64,000 nucleotides of DNA. It comes from Advenella sp. FME57 (lineage in GTDB: Bacteria; Pseudomonadota; Gammaproteobacteria; Burkholderiales; Burkholderiaceae_B). The position numbers and the translations under genes were made by a program. Below, piece after piece: positions 1 through 9,059 of the stretch (positions are counted from its first letter, which is position 1; each line of letters opens with the position of its first letter). Under the pieces are notes generated by a model. It was given only the letters and a program-made list of their open reading frames with translations, did no database searches and was not told the DNA's origin. Location of the stretch: positions 372,001 to 436,000 of the forward strand of contig NZ_JABUXU010000001.1 of assembly GCF_014897675.1 (NCBI RefSeq). The letters run 5' to 3'.

Positions 1-37
1 CACGGGTTGCGATGGTCAGTTTTTTAAGTTCGGTCAC
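1..37 (-). CDS. hemC: hydroxymethylbilane synthase, N-terminal 12 codons only
   Basis: Partial gene running off the left edge. Reading the minus strand from a GTG at 37, the 12 visible codons give VTELKKLTIATR, and an AGGAA Shine-Dalgarno lies just upstream. The KLTIATR string matches the conserved N-terminal strand of porphobilinogen deaminase (HemC), which polymerises four porphobilinogens into hydroxymethylbilane in tetrapyrrole synthesis. Only this start is visible, so the assignment rests on a short but characteristic motif; any other protein beginning this way cannot be excluded. Confidence 0.5.
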   Translation of the reverse strand, partial: MTELKKLTIATR

Positions 38-181
38 GCGGGGTTCCTGCTAAATATATTTAAAATCACGAATCAGGGGAAAAGGCGGGCAGTCATGGCC
101 AGAAGCAATGGGCACAACCTGGCCGGCGCCCACCCAACACATGGCCAGGAGCACGGGTGTCGGGCCTTTGGCCCCCCTGCG

Positions 182-277
182 CTAACGCAAATAGTTAATG
201 GCTACGGTAACGGCTATACCGATTACCGCCAGAATAAGCAGACCTTGCAAGATACTGCGTTTGGGTTTTTCTTCCAT
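182..277 (-). CDS. small single-pass membrane protein, 31 aa (hypothetical)
   Basis: ATG at 277 to TAG at 182 encodes 31 residues. The start is basic and hydrophilic (MEEKPKRS), followed by a continuous hydrophobic stretch of about 18 residues (ILQGLLILAVIGIAVTV) and a short AINYLR end, the layout of a single-pass inner-membrane microprotein with the N terminus in the cytoplasm. An AAGG motif sits about 11 bases upstream of the ATG. It lies between the first terC gene and hemC on the same strand, downstream of the terC terminator, so it would need its own promoter. No family recognised. A chance ORF is possible, but the amphipathic layout and codons look genuine. Confidence 0.45.
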   Translation of the reverse strand: MEEKPKRSILQGLLILAVIGIAVTVAINYLR

Positions 278-326
278 AGTGTCAGACCTTCATACGAGTG
301 GCAGACCTGGCGTCTGCGGACATGTA

Positions 327-366
327 AAACAACAAACCCCGCCGGGGCGAAAAGCCTGGCGGGGTT
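327..366 (-). terminator. rho-independent terminator of the first terC gene
   Basis: On the minus strand AACCCCGCC (366-358) pairs with GGCGGGGTT (343-335), a 9-bp perfect stem followed by TTGTTGTTTT. It lies about 65 bases past the terC stop at 430. Confidence 0.85.
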
Positions 367-429
367 GCCTTCCGGCGCAACCGGATCAGGACAGCATCCG
401 GGTTGTCTCGGACTATCGGTCAACTCGGG

Positions 430-1152
430 TTAGTGCGTTTCAGTTACCTGCGACTTGCCCTTGCGGGAAGCCAGCCATTTACCCAGACCAACAACCAGAA
501 TTATGCCAATGACTTCTACCGCAATCTTAACAGTTTGCGGTGCTGGTCCGCCATTGAAGAATGTTCTTTCGGTAAATACGTCAGTAATCAACATGCCGCC
601 GGCCAGCCAGCCCAACAGACCTGCACCCAGCGTAATCACCAACGGATACTTGTCGATCAGCTTGAGCACGAGGGTGCTGCCCCAGATAATAATTGGCACG
701 CTGACAATCAGACCGAAGGCCACATAGGCCACTTCATGGCCTGGCGTGGTTTTCTGTGCAGCAGCGGCGATGGCAATGACATTGTCCAGGCTCATGACAA
801 AGTCGGCAATCAGGATGGTTTTGACCGCGGTCCACACTGAAGTGCCCCCGGACACATTACCATGCTCATCCTCTTCGGGAATCAGCAGCTTAATGCCGAT
901 CCAGATCAGCAATGCGCCACCTACAATTTTCAGATAAGGAATCTCCAGCAACTTTAGGGCAAATGCAATCAGGATCACCCGCATAATGATGGCACCGAAA
1001 GTGCCCCAAAGAATGCCCTTCATGCGTTGCGCTTTTTCCAGATTGCGGCATGCCAAGGCAATGATGACGGCGTTGTCACCACCTAAAAGTATGTCAATGA
1101 GAATAATCTGGAATATTGCGGTCCAGCTCAGGGTCTGAAAAAACTCAAGCAT
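430..1152 (-). CDS. TerC/YkoY-family integral membrane protein (copy 1)
   Basis: A 240-residue polytopic membrane protein of the TerC family (the YkoY/Alx/MeeY-type exporters, linked in other bacteria to manganese efflux or metalation of exported proteins). Two TerC signatures with membrane-buried acidic residues are visible: LGGDNAVIIALA near residues 22-33 and MSLDNVIAIAAAA near residues 120-132, set among about seven hydrophobic segments. The central loop is acidic and has a His (PEEDEHGN). A second TerC gene lies 258 bases upstream on the same strand; each has its own terminator, so they are probably separate units. Its leader (1153-1290) carries two strong inverted repeats. Substrate is inferred from the family only. 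Confidence 0.88.
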   Translation of the reverse strand: MLEFFQTLSWTAIFQIILIDILLGGDNAVIIALACRNLEKAQRMKGILWGTFGAIIMRVILIAFALKLLEIPYLKIVGGALLIWIGIKLLIPEEDEHGNVSGGTSVWTAVKTILIADFVMSLDNVIAIAAAAQKTTPGHEVAYVAFGLIVSVPIIIWGSTLVLKLIDKYPLVITLGAGLLGWLAGGMLITDVFTERTFFNGGPAPQTVKIAVEVIGIILVVGLGKWLASRKGKSQVTETH

Positions 1153-1180
1153 AATGAAAGATCACCTCTGTTAGATTTGT

Positions 1181-1268
1181 ATGATATGCAGGTGGGCCTG
1201 GCGACTGCCGAATGCCCTCTGATGTGCCGGCACCTGCATCGTATCGCGCCGCGCATTGGGCGCGCGGC
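1181..1268 (-). promoter_or_regulatory. structured 5' leader of terC copy 1
   Basis: Two inverted repeats precede the gene: a GC-rich 7-bp stem (1248-1254 with 1262-1268) and a stem built on TGCAGGTG/CACCTGCA (1187-1194 with 1231-1238), extendable with mismatches to about 14 bp. TerC relatives are often controlled by manganese yybP-ykoY riboswitches, but the hallmark GGGGAGUAG core of that class is not present here. Role unknown. Confidence 0.4.
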
Positions 1269-1333
1269 AACACAATGGACACGACCTGCTCGACCACCCA
1301 ATCAGCTACGGCTCGGTGTGATTGGCGAGAAGG

Positions 1334-1362
1334 TATAAAAAAAGGGCACTTGAGCGCCCTTT
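1334..1362 (-). terminator. terminator of the second terC gene
   Basis: Minus-strand stem AAGGGCGCTCAAGTGCCCTT followed by a run of T, about 50 bases past the stop at 1411. Confidence 0.85.
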
Positions 1363-1410
1363 CCTGCTCCAGACTGCGAGCAATTATAAAACAGAGTGTT
1401 CAGTGCTACG

Positions 1411-2106
1411 TCAGTTTTTTGTACGAGCCACAAAAATTTTGCCCAGCACAACAACTAGAAGTGCACCTGCAATACCCATGGTAACGGCCAGTTGATGGTG
1501 CGTCATGTGCGCCAGCGCCGCCCAGCTCTCGGTACGGGGCTCAATCACAGGATCGCCGACAAACATTTCACCTGCAATATAGCCGAGCAGCGCCGCGCCC
1601 AGCCATACGATGAGCGGAAACTTTTCAATGACGCTCAGCAGCAAGGTACTGCCGAAAATTACAAGCGGAATACTCAGTGCGAGGCCGATGACCAGCAGCG
1701 TGGTATCGCCATGGGCTGCAGCAGCAACCGCAACTACGTTATCCAGGCTCATTACCAGATCAGCAACCAGAATGGTTCGAATCGCGCTCATCAGAGTGGC
1801 ATGGGACTTTTCATGCCCGCCCTGCTCGTCATCCGAGTTGACCAGAGAAACGCCGATATAGACCAGCAGCACGGCGCCGATGATTTTCAGATAAGGAAGC
1901 ATCAGCAGTTTGGCTGCGACCAGTGTGAGAATAATCCTCATTACGATGGCCGCGCCCGAGCCGATCACAATTGCCTTTTTCTGCTGATTTTCCGGCAACG
2001 TGCGGGCCGCCAGAGCGATAACCACCGCGTTGTCACCCGACAGCAGAATATTTACCCACACAATTTCAAGCAGGGCGAGCCAGAATGCCGAAGAACCTAT
2101 ATCCAT
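1411..2106 (-). CDS. TerC-family integral membrane protein (copy 2)
   Basis: A 231-residue paralogue of the neighbouring TerC protein. It carries the same two signatures, LSGDNAVVIALAAR near residues 22-35 and MSLDNVVAVAAAA near residues 118-130, with about seven membrane segments, but its middle loop (NSDDEQGGHEKSH) and C-terminal half have diverged. An AAAGG motif lies about 8 bases before the ATG at 2106. Tandem but separately terminated copies suggest an old duplication with specialisation, for example to different metals or conditions; this is inference. A short perfect hairpin (2158-2164 with 2172-2178) lies in its leader. Confidence 0.87.
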   Translation of the reverse strand: MDIGSSAFWLALLEIVWVNILLSGDNAVVIALAARTLPENQQKKAIVIGSGAAIVMRIILTLVAAKLLMLPYLKIIGAVLLVYIGVSLVNSDDEQGGHEKSHATLMSAIRTILVADLVMSLDNVVAVAAAAHGDTTLLVIGLALSIPLVIFGSTLLLSVIEKFPLIVWLGAALLGYIAGEMFVGDPVIEPRTESWAALAHMTHHQLAVTMGIAGALLVVVLGKIFVARTKN

Positions 2107-2247
2107 AGTGAACCTTTCAAAGAGACTTTAAAATGAGAAAACGCTGTCGGTGTTGTCACCCGCGACATTGCCGCGGGTACTTTTTATTCGTGCCATCATT
2201 CTATGAATCTTTGCTGACAGTGCCCTGACTTTGGAACACGTATCAAA

Positions 2248-2297
2248 AGAAAGCGCCCCTGAAATCACATAAACACAGTTGTGATTTTCAGGGGCGT
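2248..2297 (-). terminator. terminator after sucCD
   Basis: A long inverted repeat (CGCCCCTGAAAATCACA against TGTGATTTCAGGGGCG, one bulge) ends in TTTCTTTT on the minus strand, 45 bases past the sucD stop. The symmetry would allow it to act in both directions. Confidence 0.85.
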
Positions 2298-2342
2298 TTC
2301 AGCAGCTATCGCCCGGATTGAGCGATAAGCCATAGAGGGAAC

Positions 2343-3224
2343 TTACAGTACTGATTTGAGCAATTTGCCCATTTCAGACGGATTGCGCGTGGTGCGAATA
2401 CCGCAAGCTTCCATGATTTCCAGCTTGGCATCTGCCGTATCGGCGCCGCCGGAGATCAGTGCACCGGCGTGGCCCATGCGTTTTCCTGGGGGTGCTGTCA
2501 CACCCGCGATAAAGCCAACGATCGGCTTTGTCATATTGTCTTTGGCCCATTCAGCGGCATTGACTTCGTCAGGTCCACCAATCTCGCCAATCATGACTAC
2601 CGCGTCTGTTTCAGGATCTTCATTGAACATTTTGAGGATATCAATGTGCTTGAGCCCGTTGATCGGGTCACCACCAATACCGACGGCACTCGACTGTCCC
2701 AGACCAAGTTCGGTCAACTGGGCAACCGCTTCGTAAGTGAGTGTGCCTGAGCGGCTGACCACGCCGATGCGGCCTTTTTTGCAGATGTGCGCTGGCATAA
2801 TGCCGATCTTGAGCTCATCGGGAGTGATCAGACCGGGGCAGTTCGGGCCCAGCAGCAGCGTTTTCTTGTTTTCCTGGCGCATACGGTTGCGAACGGCCAG
2901 CATATCGCGAACAGGAATACCTTCTGTAATGCAGATAACCAGATCCAGGTCTGCCTCTACCGCTTCCCAGATCGCATCGGCAGCCCCTGCCGGTGGAACA
3001 TAGATAACAGACACATTTGCGCCGGTTTGCGCCTTTGCATCCTTGACGGAAGCGTAAATAGGCACGCCTTCGAAATCCTCGCCTGCGCGTTTGGGATTGA
3101 CGCCAGCCACAAAGGCTTCTTTACCATTGGCGTAATCGCGGCACATACGTGTGTGGAACTGACCGGTTTTGCCGGTAATACCCTGAGTGATGACTTTGGA
3201 GTCTTTATTGATCAGAATTGACAT
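2343..3224 (-). CDS. sucD: succinyl-CoA synthetase alpha subunit
   Basis: This is the 293-residue alpha subunit of ADP-forming succinate-CoA ligase, which makes ATP and succinate from succinyl-CoA in the TCA cycle together with SucC. Visible features are the N-terminal CoA-binding segment (QGITGKTGQFHT, residues about 14-25), the middle signature SRSGTLTYEA, and the phosphohistidine loop GKRMGHAGALISGG near residue 250 with the active-site His. Length is typical. It starts 14 bases after sucC with an AAGGAA Shine-Dalgarno, so the two form an operon and are probably translated in balanced amounts. Confidence 0.97.
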   Translation of the reverse strand: MSILINKDSKVITQGITGKTGQFHTRMCRDYANGKEAFVAGVNPKRAGEDFEGVPIYASVKDAKAQTGANVSVIYVPPAGAADAIWEAVEADLDLVICITEGIPVRDMLAVRNRMRQENKKTLLLGPNCPGLITPDELKIGIMPAHICKKGRIGVVSRSGTLTYEAVAQLTELGLGQSSAVGIGGDPINGLKHIDILKMFNEDPETDAVVMIGEIGGPDEVNAAEWAKDNMTKPIVGFIAGVTAPPGKRMGHAGALISGGADTADAKLEIMEACGIRTTRNPSEMGKLLKSVL

Positions 3225-3238
3225 GAAAAATTCCTTGC

Positions 3239-4399
3239 TTACTTAACGGCGGCTACGACTTTGGTCGCGGCTTCAGCCATGGTATCGGCGCTGATGATTG
3301 GCAGTCCGGACTCGGCGAGCATTTTTTTGCCCATCTCTTCATTGGTACCCTTCATGCGTACAACCAGAGGGACCGAGAGGTTAACGGCTTTGCAGGCAGC
3401 GATAACGCCTTCGGCGATAACATCGCAGCGCATGATGCCACCAAAAATGTTCACAAGAATCGCCTTGACTTCCTTGTTTTTGAGCATGATCTTGAATGCT
3501 TCGGTGACCTTTTCAGCGGTCGCGCCACCACCTACATCCAGGAAGTTGGCGGGTTCTCCACCAAACAGCTTGATCGTATCCATGGTGGCCATGGCCAGGC
3601 CGGCACCATTTACCAGGCAACCGATGTTGCCATCCAGTTGAATGTAGGCCAGGTCAAACTTGCTGGCTTCGATTTCGGCAGGATCTTCTTCGTCCAGATC
3701 GCGATATTCAACGATTTCAGGGTGGCGGAACAATGCATTCGAATCAAAATTGAATTTGGCATCAAGTGCGACGATATCGCCTGAACCGGTCAGGATCAGC
3801 GGGTTGATTTCAGCCAGGGAGGAGTCGGTATCCCAGTACGCCTTGTACAGTTTCTGGAATTCGACGGCAGCCTTCTCGACCGACGCTTCGGGTACGCCAA
3901 TACCACGCGCCAGTTCCCGCGCTTCGTCATCGGTAAAGCCCTGGGCTGGGTCAACAAATACTTTCAGGATTTTTTCCGGTGTTTTTTCTGCCACTTCCTC
4001 AACATCCATGCCGCCTTCGCTGGATGCCATGACGCATACGCGCTGGCTATTGCGATCGGTCACAATGCCGACGTAATATTCTTTCTTGATATCCGCGCCT
4101 TCTTCAACGAGCAGACGGTTCACTTTCTGACCCGCAGCGCCGGTCTGATGGGTAACCAGTTGCATACCCAGGATTTCGGAAGCCAGCTGGCGCACTTCGT
4201 CAATGGACTTTGCCAGTTTCACGCCACCGCCCTTGCCGCGGCCGCCTGCATGAATCTGCGCCTTGACAACCCAAACCGGGCCACCGAGCTTCTCTGCGGC
4301 AGCAACCGCCTCATCTACGGAAAATGCGGGGATGCCGCGAGGCACCGTCACGCCGAATTTTTTCAGCAGCTCTTTGCCTTGATACTCATGGATCTTCAT
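3239..4399 (-). CDS. sucC: succinyl-CoA synthetase beta subunit
   Basis: This is the 386-residue beta subunit of succinate-CoA ligase. It starts with the family hallmark [17 protein letters not shown] and has an ATP-grasp domain over about residues 1-230 ([20 protein letters not shown] binds nucleotide). The C-terminal CoA-ligase domain contains the GGGA and [13 protein letters not shown] loops near residues 265 and 320. It is the first gene of sucCD. A same-strand DUF2889 gene lies 87 bases upstream, and whether it shares the transcript is not evident. Confidence 0.97.
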   Translation of the reverse strand: MKIHEYQGKELLKKFGVTVPRGIPAFSVDEAVAAAEKLGGPVWVVKAQIHAGGRGKGGGVKLAKSIDEVRQLASEILGMQLVTHQTGAAGQKVNRLLVEEGADIKKEYYVGIVTDRNSQRVCVMASSEGGMDVEEVAEKTPEKILKVFVDPAQGFTDDEARELARGIGVPEASVEKAAVEFQKLYKAYWDTDSSLAEINPLILTGSGDIVALDAKFNFDSNALFRHPEIVEYRDLDEEDPAEIEASKFDLAYIQLDGNIGCLVNGAGLAMATMDTIKLFGGEPANFLDVGGGATAEKVTEAFKIMLKNKEVKAILVNIFGGIMRCDVIAEGVIAACKAVNLSVPLVVRMKGTNEEMGKKMLAESGLPIISADTMAEAATKVVAAVK

Positions 4400-4486
4400 G
4401 TATTACCTATTAGCGTAGGATAAAAAAACAAATGCTCAGCGTTGCGCGAGCACACGAAATGAGACTATTTGAAGCCTGTACAACGA

Positions 4487-5062
4487 TCATGACTGCCTGA
4501 CCCGCCGTTTACCACCATCTTGCGAGTTGACATACCACTCCGGATAAAATTCCCTGACCACCGGAGAAGTGAGCGCCAGCGCGTGGCATCCTTCCAGCTG
4601 GAACGGCTTTTTCCCGGTTTTCTCTGCATGCTCGCGGCGCTGTGCCGACAAGCTCTGTACAAAGACCGTAGGCAGCAGCACCACCAGCTCGGACATATGC
4701 GTACAGCCATCGACACGACCGAAGCGGTCACGTACCGCCGCCCGGAACTGGCGCAGCAGATGCAGCCCGACCAGGCCACGGTAGGCCTCTTCAATGGCCA
4801 TACAGGCAGAATCGTAAGGTGCTGCCTGATATTTAGCCCGAACATCGGAGATCATTCCCTCTGGCGTGACCAGCAGAACGATTGTCATATCGTGCACCGG
4901 GTCGCCTGCCAGGTGCATTGCACCGACTTTAGTAGGAAAGTCATACGCTTTGACATCGACCAGATGCGCTTCAAGCTCCCACAGGGAATCCTCCCGGAGA
5001 TAGGCATCCATGGTGATACGGCGGGTGTGAATTGGCTTGCGTGCCGAAGAACCCAGAGACAT
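4487..5062 (-). CDS. DUF2889 family protein
   Basis: A 191-residue cytosolic protein of the uncharacterised DUF2889 family, common in betaproteobacteria. Family features are the N-terminal PIHTRRITMDAYLREDSLWELE region, an HDMTIVLLVTPEGMI strand segment near residue 60, and a CTHMSELV segment near residue 120 with conserved Cys and His. I chose the ATG at 5062 because the longer frame, from a GTG at 5134, runs through a good -10 hexamer (TATACT, near 5103-5108) that should be promoter. No clear Shine-Dalgarno precedes either start. It is the last gene before sucCD; function unknown. Confidence 0.75.
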   Translation of the reverse strand: MSLGSSARKPIHTRRITMDAYLREDSLWELEAHLVDVKAYDFPTKVGAMHLAGDPVHDMTIVLLVTPEGMISDVRAKYQAAPYDSACMAIEEAYRGLVGLHLLRQFRAAVRDRFGRVDGCTHMSELVVLLPTVFVQSLSAQRREHAEKTGKKPFQLEGCHALALTSPVVREFYPEWYVNSQDGGKRRVRQS

Positions 5063-5223
5063 GTTCGAACGATTGAGGAGTAATTGGTCAGTAAACCGAT
5101 AAAGTATAGCGTACTCCCTTGTGCGCCCGCCCACAAAAAGGCCGTATTTGCGAAATTTTGCTGCAAAGCAAAATCAGCATAAAGTGCGCTGGAGCAAACG
5201 CGCACAGACACGAGCGACACCGG

Positions 5224-5266
5224 ATAAAAAAACCACGGAGTAGCGGCAAGCCGAAATCTCCGTGGA
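5224..5266 (-). terminator. terminator of metE
   Basis: Minus-strand CCACGGAG...CTCCGTGG (8-bp perfect stem) followed by seven T, about 85 bases past the metE stop. The space between is filled with short repeats of AACGCGG/AAACCGC. Confidence 0.9.
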
Positions 5267-5349
5267 AAAGGTTGGTAAAAAGCTCGCGCTCAAATCACAA
5301 CGCGGCATTCACTTCACAACGCGGTATGAATGTAAACCGCGATATGCAT

Positions 5350-7644
5350 TTAAACCGCAGCGCGCAATGCCTGTGCGGCGTTGACCATCTCGATCAGTGC
5401 GCTGCGCGTCTCGGGCCACTGACGGGTTTTCAGCCCGCAATCGGGATTGACCCACAACTGCTTGCGATCCAGACGGCTGGCCGCCTTGTTCATCAGTTGG
5501 ATCATCCACTGCCGATCCGGGACGTTGGGCGAGTGAATATCATAAACGCCGGGTCCGATATCGTTCGGATAGTTAAAGCGTTCAAACGCTTCGAGTAGCT
5601 CCATGTTCGAACGGGATGTTTCAATCGTAATCACATCGGCATCCATTGCGGCAATGGATTCGATAATGTCGTTAAACTCCGAGTAACACATATGCGTGTG
5701 GATCTGCGTTGTGTCCTGTACGCCCGAGGTGCTGACCCTGAAGCAATCGACCGCCCAGTCCAAATAGGCTTGCCAATCTGCCTTGCGCAATGGCAGGCCC
5801 TCGCGAAAAGCAGGTTCGTCAATCTGAATGACCCGGATGCCAGCTTTTTCCAGATCCTGGACTTCGTCGCGCAGCGCCAGCGCCAATTGCAGGCATGTTG
5901 CCTGGCGCGGCTGGTCGTCACGCACAAAAGACCATTGCAGCACCGTGACCGGACCGGTCAGCATCCCTTTCATGGGCTTGTCGGTCAGCGACTGAGCAAA
6001 GGCAGTCCACTCTACCGTCATTGGAATCAGACGAGCGACATCCCCGTAAATGATGGGTGGCTTGACACAACGGGAGCCGTAGCTCTGCACCCAGCCATTC
6101 TGCGTGAACGCAAAACCGGCCAGCAGCTCGCCGAAATACTCCACCATGTCGTTGCGCTCGGGCTCCCCGTGGACCAGGACATCCAGGCCGGCTTCTTCCT
6201 GAAACCTGACCACTTCGCGAATTTCCTGGCGAATGGCTTCTTCATATTTGGTATCGCTCAGGGCACCGGCCTTCCAGTCGCGGCGCACCTTGCGAATCTC
6301 CGGCGTTTGCGGGAAGGAACCAATGGTGGTCGTGGGAAAATCAGGCAGGCCCAGCGCCTCGCGCTGTTTACTTATGCGCTCGGCAAAGGGGGCACGCTCA
6401 CGCGCAACCGACGCTGCACCAGCCACACGATCGGTGACCGCCGGATTGTGAATCCGACGCGACACTTTGCGGTCGGCCAGCGCAGCGCGCTGGCGGGCAA
6501 GCGCAGCCGCCTGCGCTTCGGTAACCGTACCGTTCAATGTCGCAGCCAGCAGACTCAACTCGTCAAGCTTTTGTACGGCAAAAGACAGCCAGCTTATTAT
6601 TTCTTCGTCCAGCTGGGTTTCCTCGGCCAGGTCTACCGGAACATGCAACAGCGATGACGCCGGCGCCAGCCACAGCCGTTCGCCCAGTTGTGCCAATGCC
6701 GGTCCGACCAAAGCGGCGGCCTGATCCAGATCGGTGCGCCATACATCGCGACCACTGATGATGCCGGCTGACAGCACGCGATCGACCGGCCAGGCAGGCA
6801 GCACGCGAGCCAGTTGCTGCGGACCGCGAACCAGGTCAAAGTGCACCCCTGCCACGGCGAGCGAGGATACCAGTTCCATATTGTCGGCTACATCGCCAAA
6901 ATAGGTTGCCAGCAGAATTTTCACCGGCGTTGTGGCCAGTGCTGCGTACACCTGCCGGTAGGCATCTTGCCAGGCCGGTGGCAGATCCAGCACCAATGCC
7001 GATTCGTCTACCTGCACCCATTGCACACCCTGTTCGGCCAGGCGTGTGAGCACCTGCTTGTATATCTGGAGAAGCTGCGGAACCAGCGCCAGTTTGCGCT
7101 CATCTTCTGCGCTGGAAAACGATTCACCCTTGCTCAGCCACAGATAGGTCAGCAGGCCGGGAATCACCGGCTTGACCTTGTGGCCCAATGCCTGAGCCTG
7201 GGCAACTTGGTCAAACAGGCACGAACGCGCCAGGGAAAATGTCTGATCGGCAGCCAGCTCCGGAACAATATAGTGATAATTGGTATCGAACCATTTAGTC
7301 ATTTCACATGCGGCTGCCGGTTCACCACTGGGCGCGCGGCCACGTGCCATTCTGAACAGCGTATCCAGATCGACCGGTGCATTCTTCGGATGGTTGAAGC
7401 GTGGCGGCACAACGCCCAGCGCGGTTGACCACTCAAGAATATGGTCATACCAGGCGAAATCGCCAACCGTCACGAAAGCATTACCCGCAGCTTGCTGGAT
7501 TGCCCAGTGCCGCTCGCGCAACTGTCTGCCCGTCTCGATCAATTCCTTTTCGGTCGACTGCCCCGCCCAATACGCCTCCAGCGCTTTTTTCAATTCCCGT
7601 TTTACGCCAATGCGCGGAAAACCCAGGTTGTGTGTCAATGCCAT
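5350..7644 (-). CDS. metE: cobalamin-independent methionine synthase
   Basis: This 764-residue 5-methyltetrahydropteroyltriglutamate-homocysteine methyltransferase makes methionine without vitamin B12. Both homologous barrels are present. The N-terminal half begins with [20 protein letters not shown]. The catalytic C-terminal barrel begins with the [15 protein letters not shown] signature near residue 437, and its zinc ligands are seen in the [10 protein letters not shown] segment (His and Cys near residues 647-649) and NPDCGLKTR (Cys near 734). The length is as expected. It is transcribed away from metR, the usual arrangement for homocysteine-dependent activation by MetR. I see no B12 riboswitch in the leader. 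Confidence 0.97.
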   Translation of the reverse strand: MALTHNLGFPRIGVKRELKKALEAYWAGQSTEKELIETGRQLRERHWAIQQAAGNAFVTVGDFAWYDHILEWSTALGVVPPRFNHPKNAPVDLDTLFRMARGRAPSGEPAAACEMTKWFDTNYHYIVPELAADQTFSLARSCLFDQVAQAQALGHKVKPVIPGLLTYLWLSKGESFSSAEDERKLALVPQLLQIYKQVLTRLAEQGVQWVQVDESALVLDLPPAWQDAYRQVYAALATTPVKILLATYFGDVADNMELVSSLAVAGVHFDLVRGPQQLARVLPAWPVDRVLSAGIISGRDVWRTDLDQAAALVGPALAQLGERLWLAPASSLLHVPVDLAEETQLDEEIISWLSFAVQKLDELSLLAATLNGTVTEAQAAALARQRAALADRKVSRRIHNPAVTDRVAGAASVARERAPFAERISKQREALGLPDFPTTTIGSFPQTPEIRKVRRDWKAGALSDTKYEEAIRQEIREVVRFQEEAGLDVLVHGEPERNDMVEYFGELLAGFAFTQNGWVQSYGSRCVKPPIIYGDVARLIPMTVEWTAFAQSLTDKPMKGMLTGPVTVLQWSFVRDDQPRQATCLQLALALRDEVQDLEKAGIRVIQIDEPAFREGLPLRKADWQAYLDWAVDCFRVSTSGVQDTTQIHTHMCYSEFNDIIESIAAMDADVITIETSRSNMELLEAFERFNYPNDIGPGVYDIHSPNVPDRQWMIQLMNKAASRLDRKQLWVNPDCGLKTRQWPETRSALIEMVNAAQALRAAV

Positions 7645-7949
7645 GTGTAATCTCTATTAATAATATTCAACAGCCACGTCCATTTCCGATCCCGGAGTGA
7701 AGTGGCCTCGCATGAGAGCTGATTAAGTCAGTAGGCAGATTGTGCCGCGCCTGGAAAATGAGGACAGCTCAAATTCATTGATGTAATATTAGAAAAATTC
7801 ATACTTAAAGATAGTTGTCTGATTTTTAACGTTATTTCATGAGCAGATATACTTATAAGCAATGAAGTCACCGCGAACGGCGTCGGATTGAAGCTTTCTT
7901 GATACCATTCAGGCATTAATGAAGAAGTCTCACGCAAGCAATAATTACC
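7645..7949. promoter_or_regulatory. metE-metR divergent control region
   Basis: About 305 bases without a gene between the divergent metE and metR starts, AT-rich over 7770-7870, presumably holding both promoters and MetR operators. The best near-match to the MetR consensus TGAAN4-5TTCA that I see is TGATACCATTCA at 7900-7911 (one mismatch). No exact site was found by eye. A GCCAC/GTGGC hairpin lies in the metE leader. Confidence 0.5.
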
Positions 7950-8870
7950 ATGATTGAAATTAAACATCTTGAAACGCTGACCGCCATTCGTGAAGCAGGC
8001 AACCTGCAGGATGCCGCCGAACGCCTGTCGGTGACGCAATCGGCGCTCTCGCACCAGATCCGCGAACTGGAAAGCAGGCTCAATCTGAACTTGCTGAATC
8101 GCCGCACACGCCCTGCCCGTTTCACCACTGCTGCATTACGCCTGCTGACGCTGGCCGACGACGTCCTGCCGCGCATACGCAGCGCCGAACGCGAAATGCA
8201 GAAGCTGGCAGCAGGCAGCACGGGCCGCCTGTACCTGGCCATTGAATGTCACTCCTGTTTCCAATGGCTGATGCCCACGCTGGATGCCTTTCGCTTGCAA
8301 TGGCAGGACATTTCACTGGATCTGTCCGCTGCCTTTTCCTTCGCGCCCATTCCCGCCCTGATGCGTGGTGATCTGGATCTGGTCATCACCTCGGATCCCG
8401 TACCGAATGAATCGGTAGAGTATGTGGCGCTATTCAAATATGAACTTGTACTGGCGGTGGCCGCAGATAATCCTCTGGCCCGCAAGCGCTTTATCAAGCC
8501 GGCAGATCTGGGCAACCAGGTCCTGATTACCTATCCCGTGGAAGAAGAACGCCTGGATATTTTCACCGCGTTCCTGGATCCTGCAGGCGTGGAACCAGCG
8601 TCCATACGCAAGTCGGAACTGACCCCGATGATTATCCAACTGGTCAACAGCAACCGCGGTGTGGCGGCGTTACCGAACTGGGCGCTCACCGAGTATCAGG
8701 CGCAGGACTGGCTCAAAATCGTGCATTTGGGAGAAGCGCCCGGCATCTGGCGCACGCTGTATGCGGCCATCCGCACCGAAGACCGCCAAACCCCCTATAT
8801 TCAGGCGTTTGTGGAACTGGCCAGGGAAATCTCGTTCAAGCATTTGGCGGGCATTCGTATGGCTTCCTGA
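7950..8870 (+). CDS. metR: LysR-type methionine regulator MetR
   Basis: A 306-residue LysR-family transcription factor. The N-terminal winged helix-turn-helix (residues about 1-60: MIEIKHLETLTAIREAGN, then AERLSVTQSALSHQIRELE) is followed by a two-lobed effector-binding domain (residues about 90-300). The MIEIKHLxTLxAI opening and the divergent position next to metE identify MetR, which uses homocysteine as co-inducer to activate met genes. The Shine-Dalgarno is weak, consistent with low expression of a regulator. Confidence 0.93.
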   Translation: MIEIKHLETLTAIREAGNLQDAAERLSVTQSALSHQIRELESRLNLNLLNRRTRPARFTTAALRLLTLADDVLPRIRSAEREMQKLAAGSTGRLYLAIECHSCFQWLMPTLDAFRLQWQDISLDLSAAFSFAPIPALMRGDLDLVITSDPVPNESVEYVALFKYELVLAVAADNPLARKRFIKPADLGNQVLITYPVEEERLDIFTAFLDPAGVEPASIRKSELTPMIIQLVNSNRGVAALPNWALTEYQAQDWLKIVHLGEAPGIWRTLYAAIRTEDRQTPYIQAFVELAREISFKHLAGIRMAS

Positions 8871-9059
8871 CGGTCTGGAGAGCCCATAGTTGTTAAATGC
8901 ATACGCAAATGGATTTGTGGGTTGCAAACCGTAGCACCATGGATATATATTTCCATTAGGGAAAAAATATTGCTATGCGCAAAAACATCAATTTTTTCTA
9001 TGTTGCAGCGTTTCGCAATACTTTCTGTTTAATTCTTTGAAAGACAGGAGCAGAGGGAA

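Noticed and set aside
1153-2240. Mn2+ yybP-ykoY riboswitch upstream of either terC gene
   Set aside because: The hallmark GGGGAGUAG core and paired junction are absent on the minus strand in both leaders; only generic hairpins are seen.
7645-7949. Cobalamin, SAM or SAH riboswitch upstream of metE
   Set aside because: No B12-box, no SAH-type core and no SAM-type core found; the divergent metR explains regulation.
8974-9039. 21-codon ORF between metR and cfa
   Set aside because: Short, no Shine-Dalgarno, overlaps the likely cfa promoter region; chance frame.
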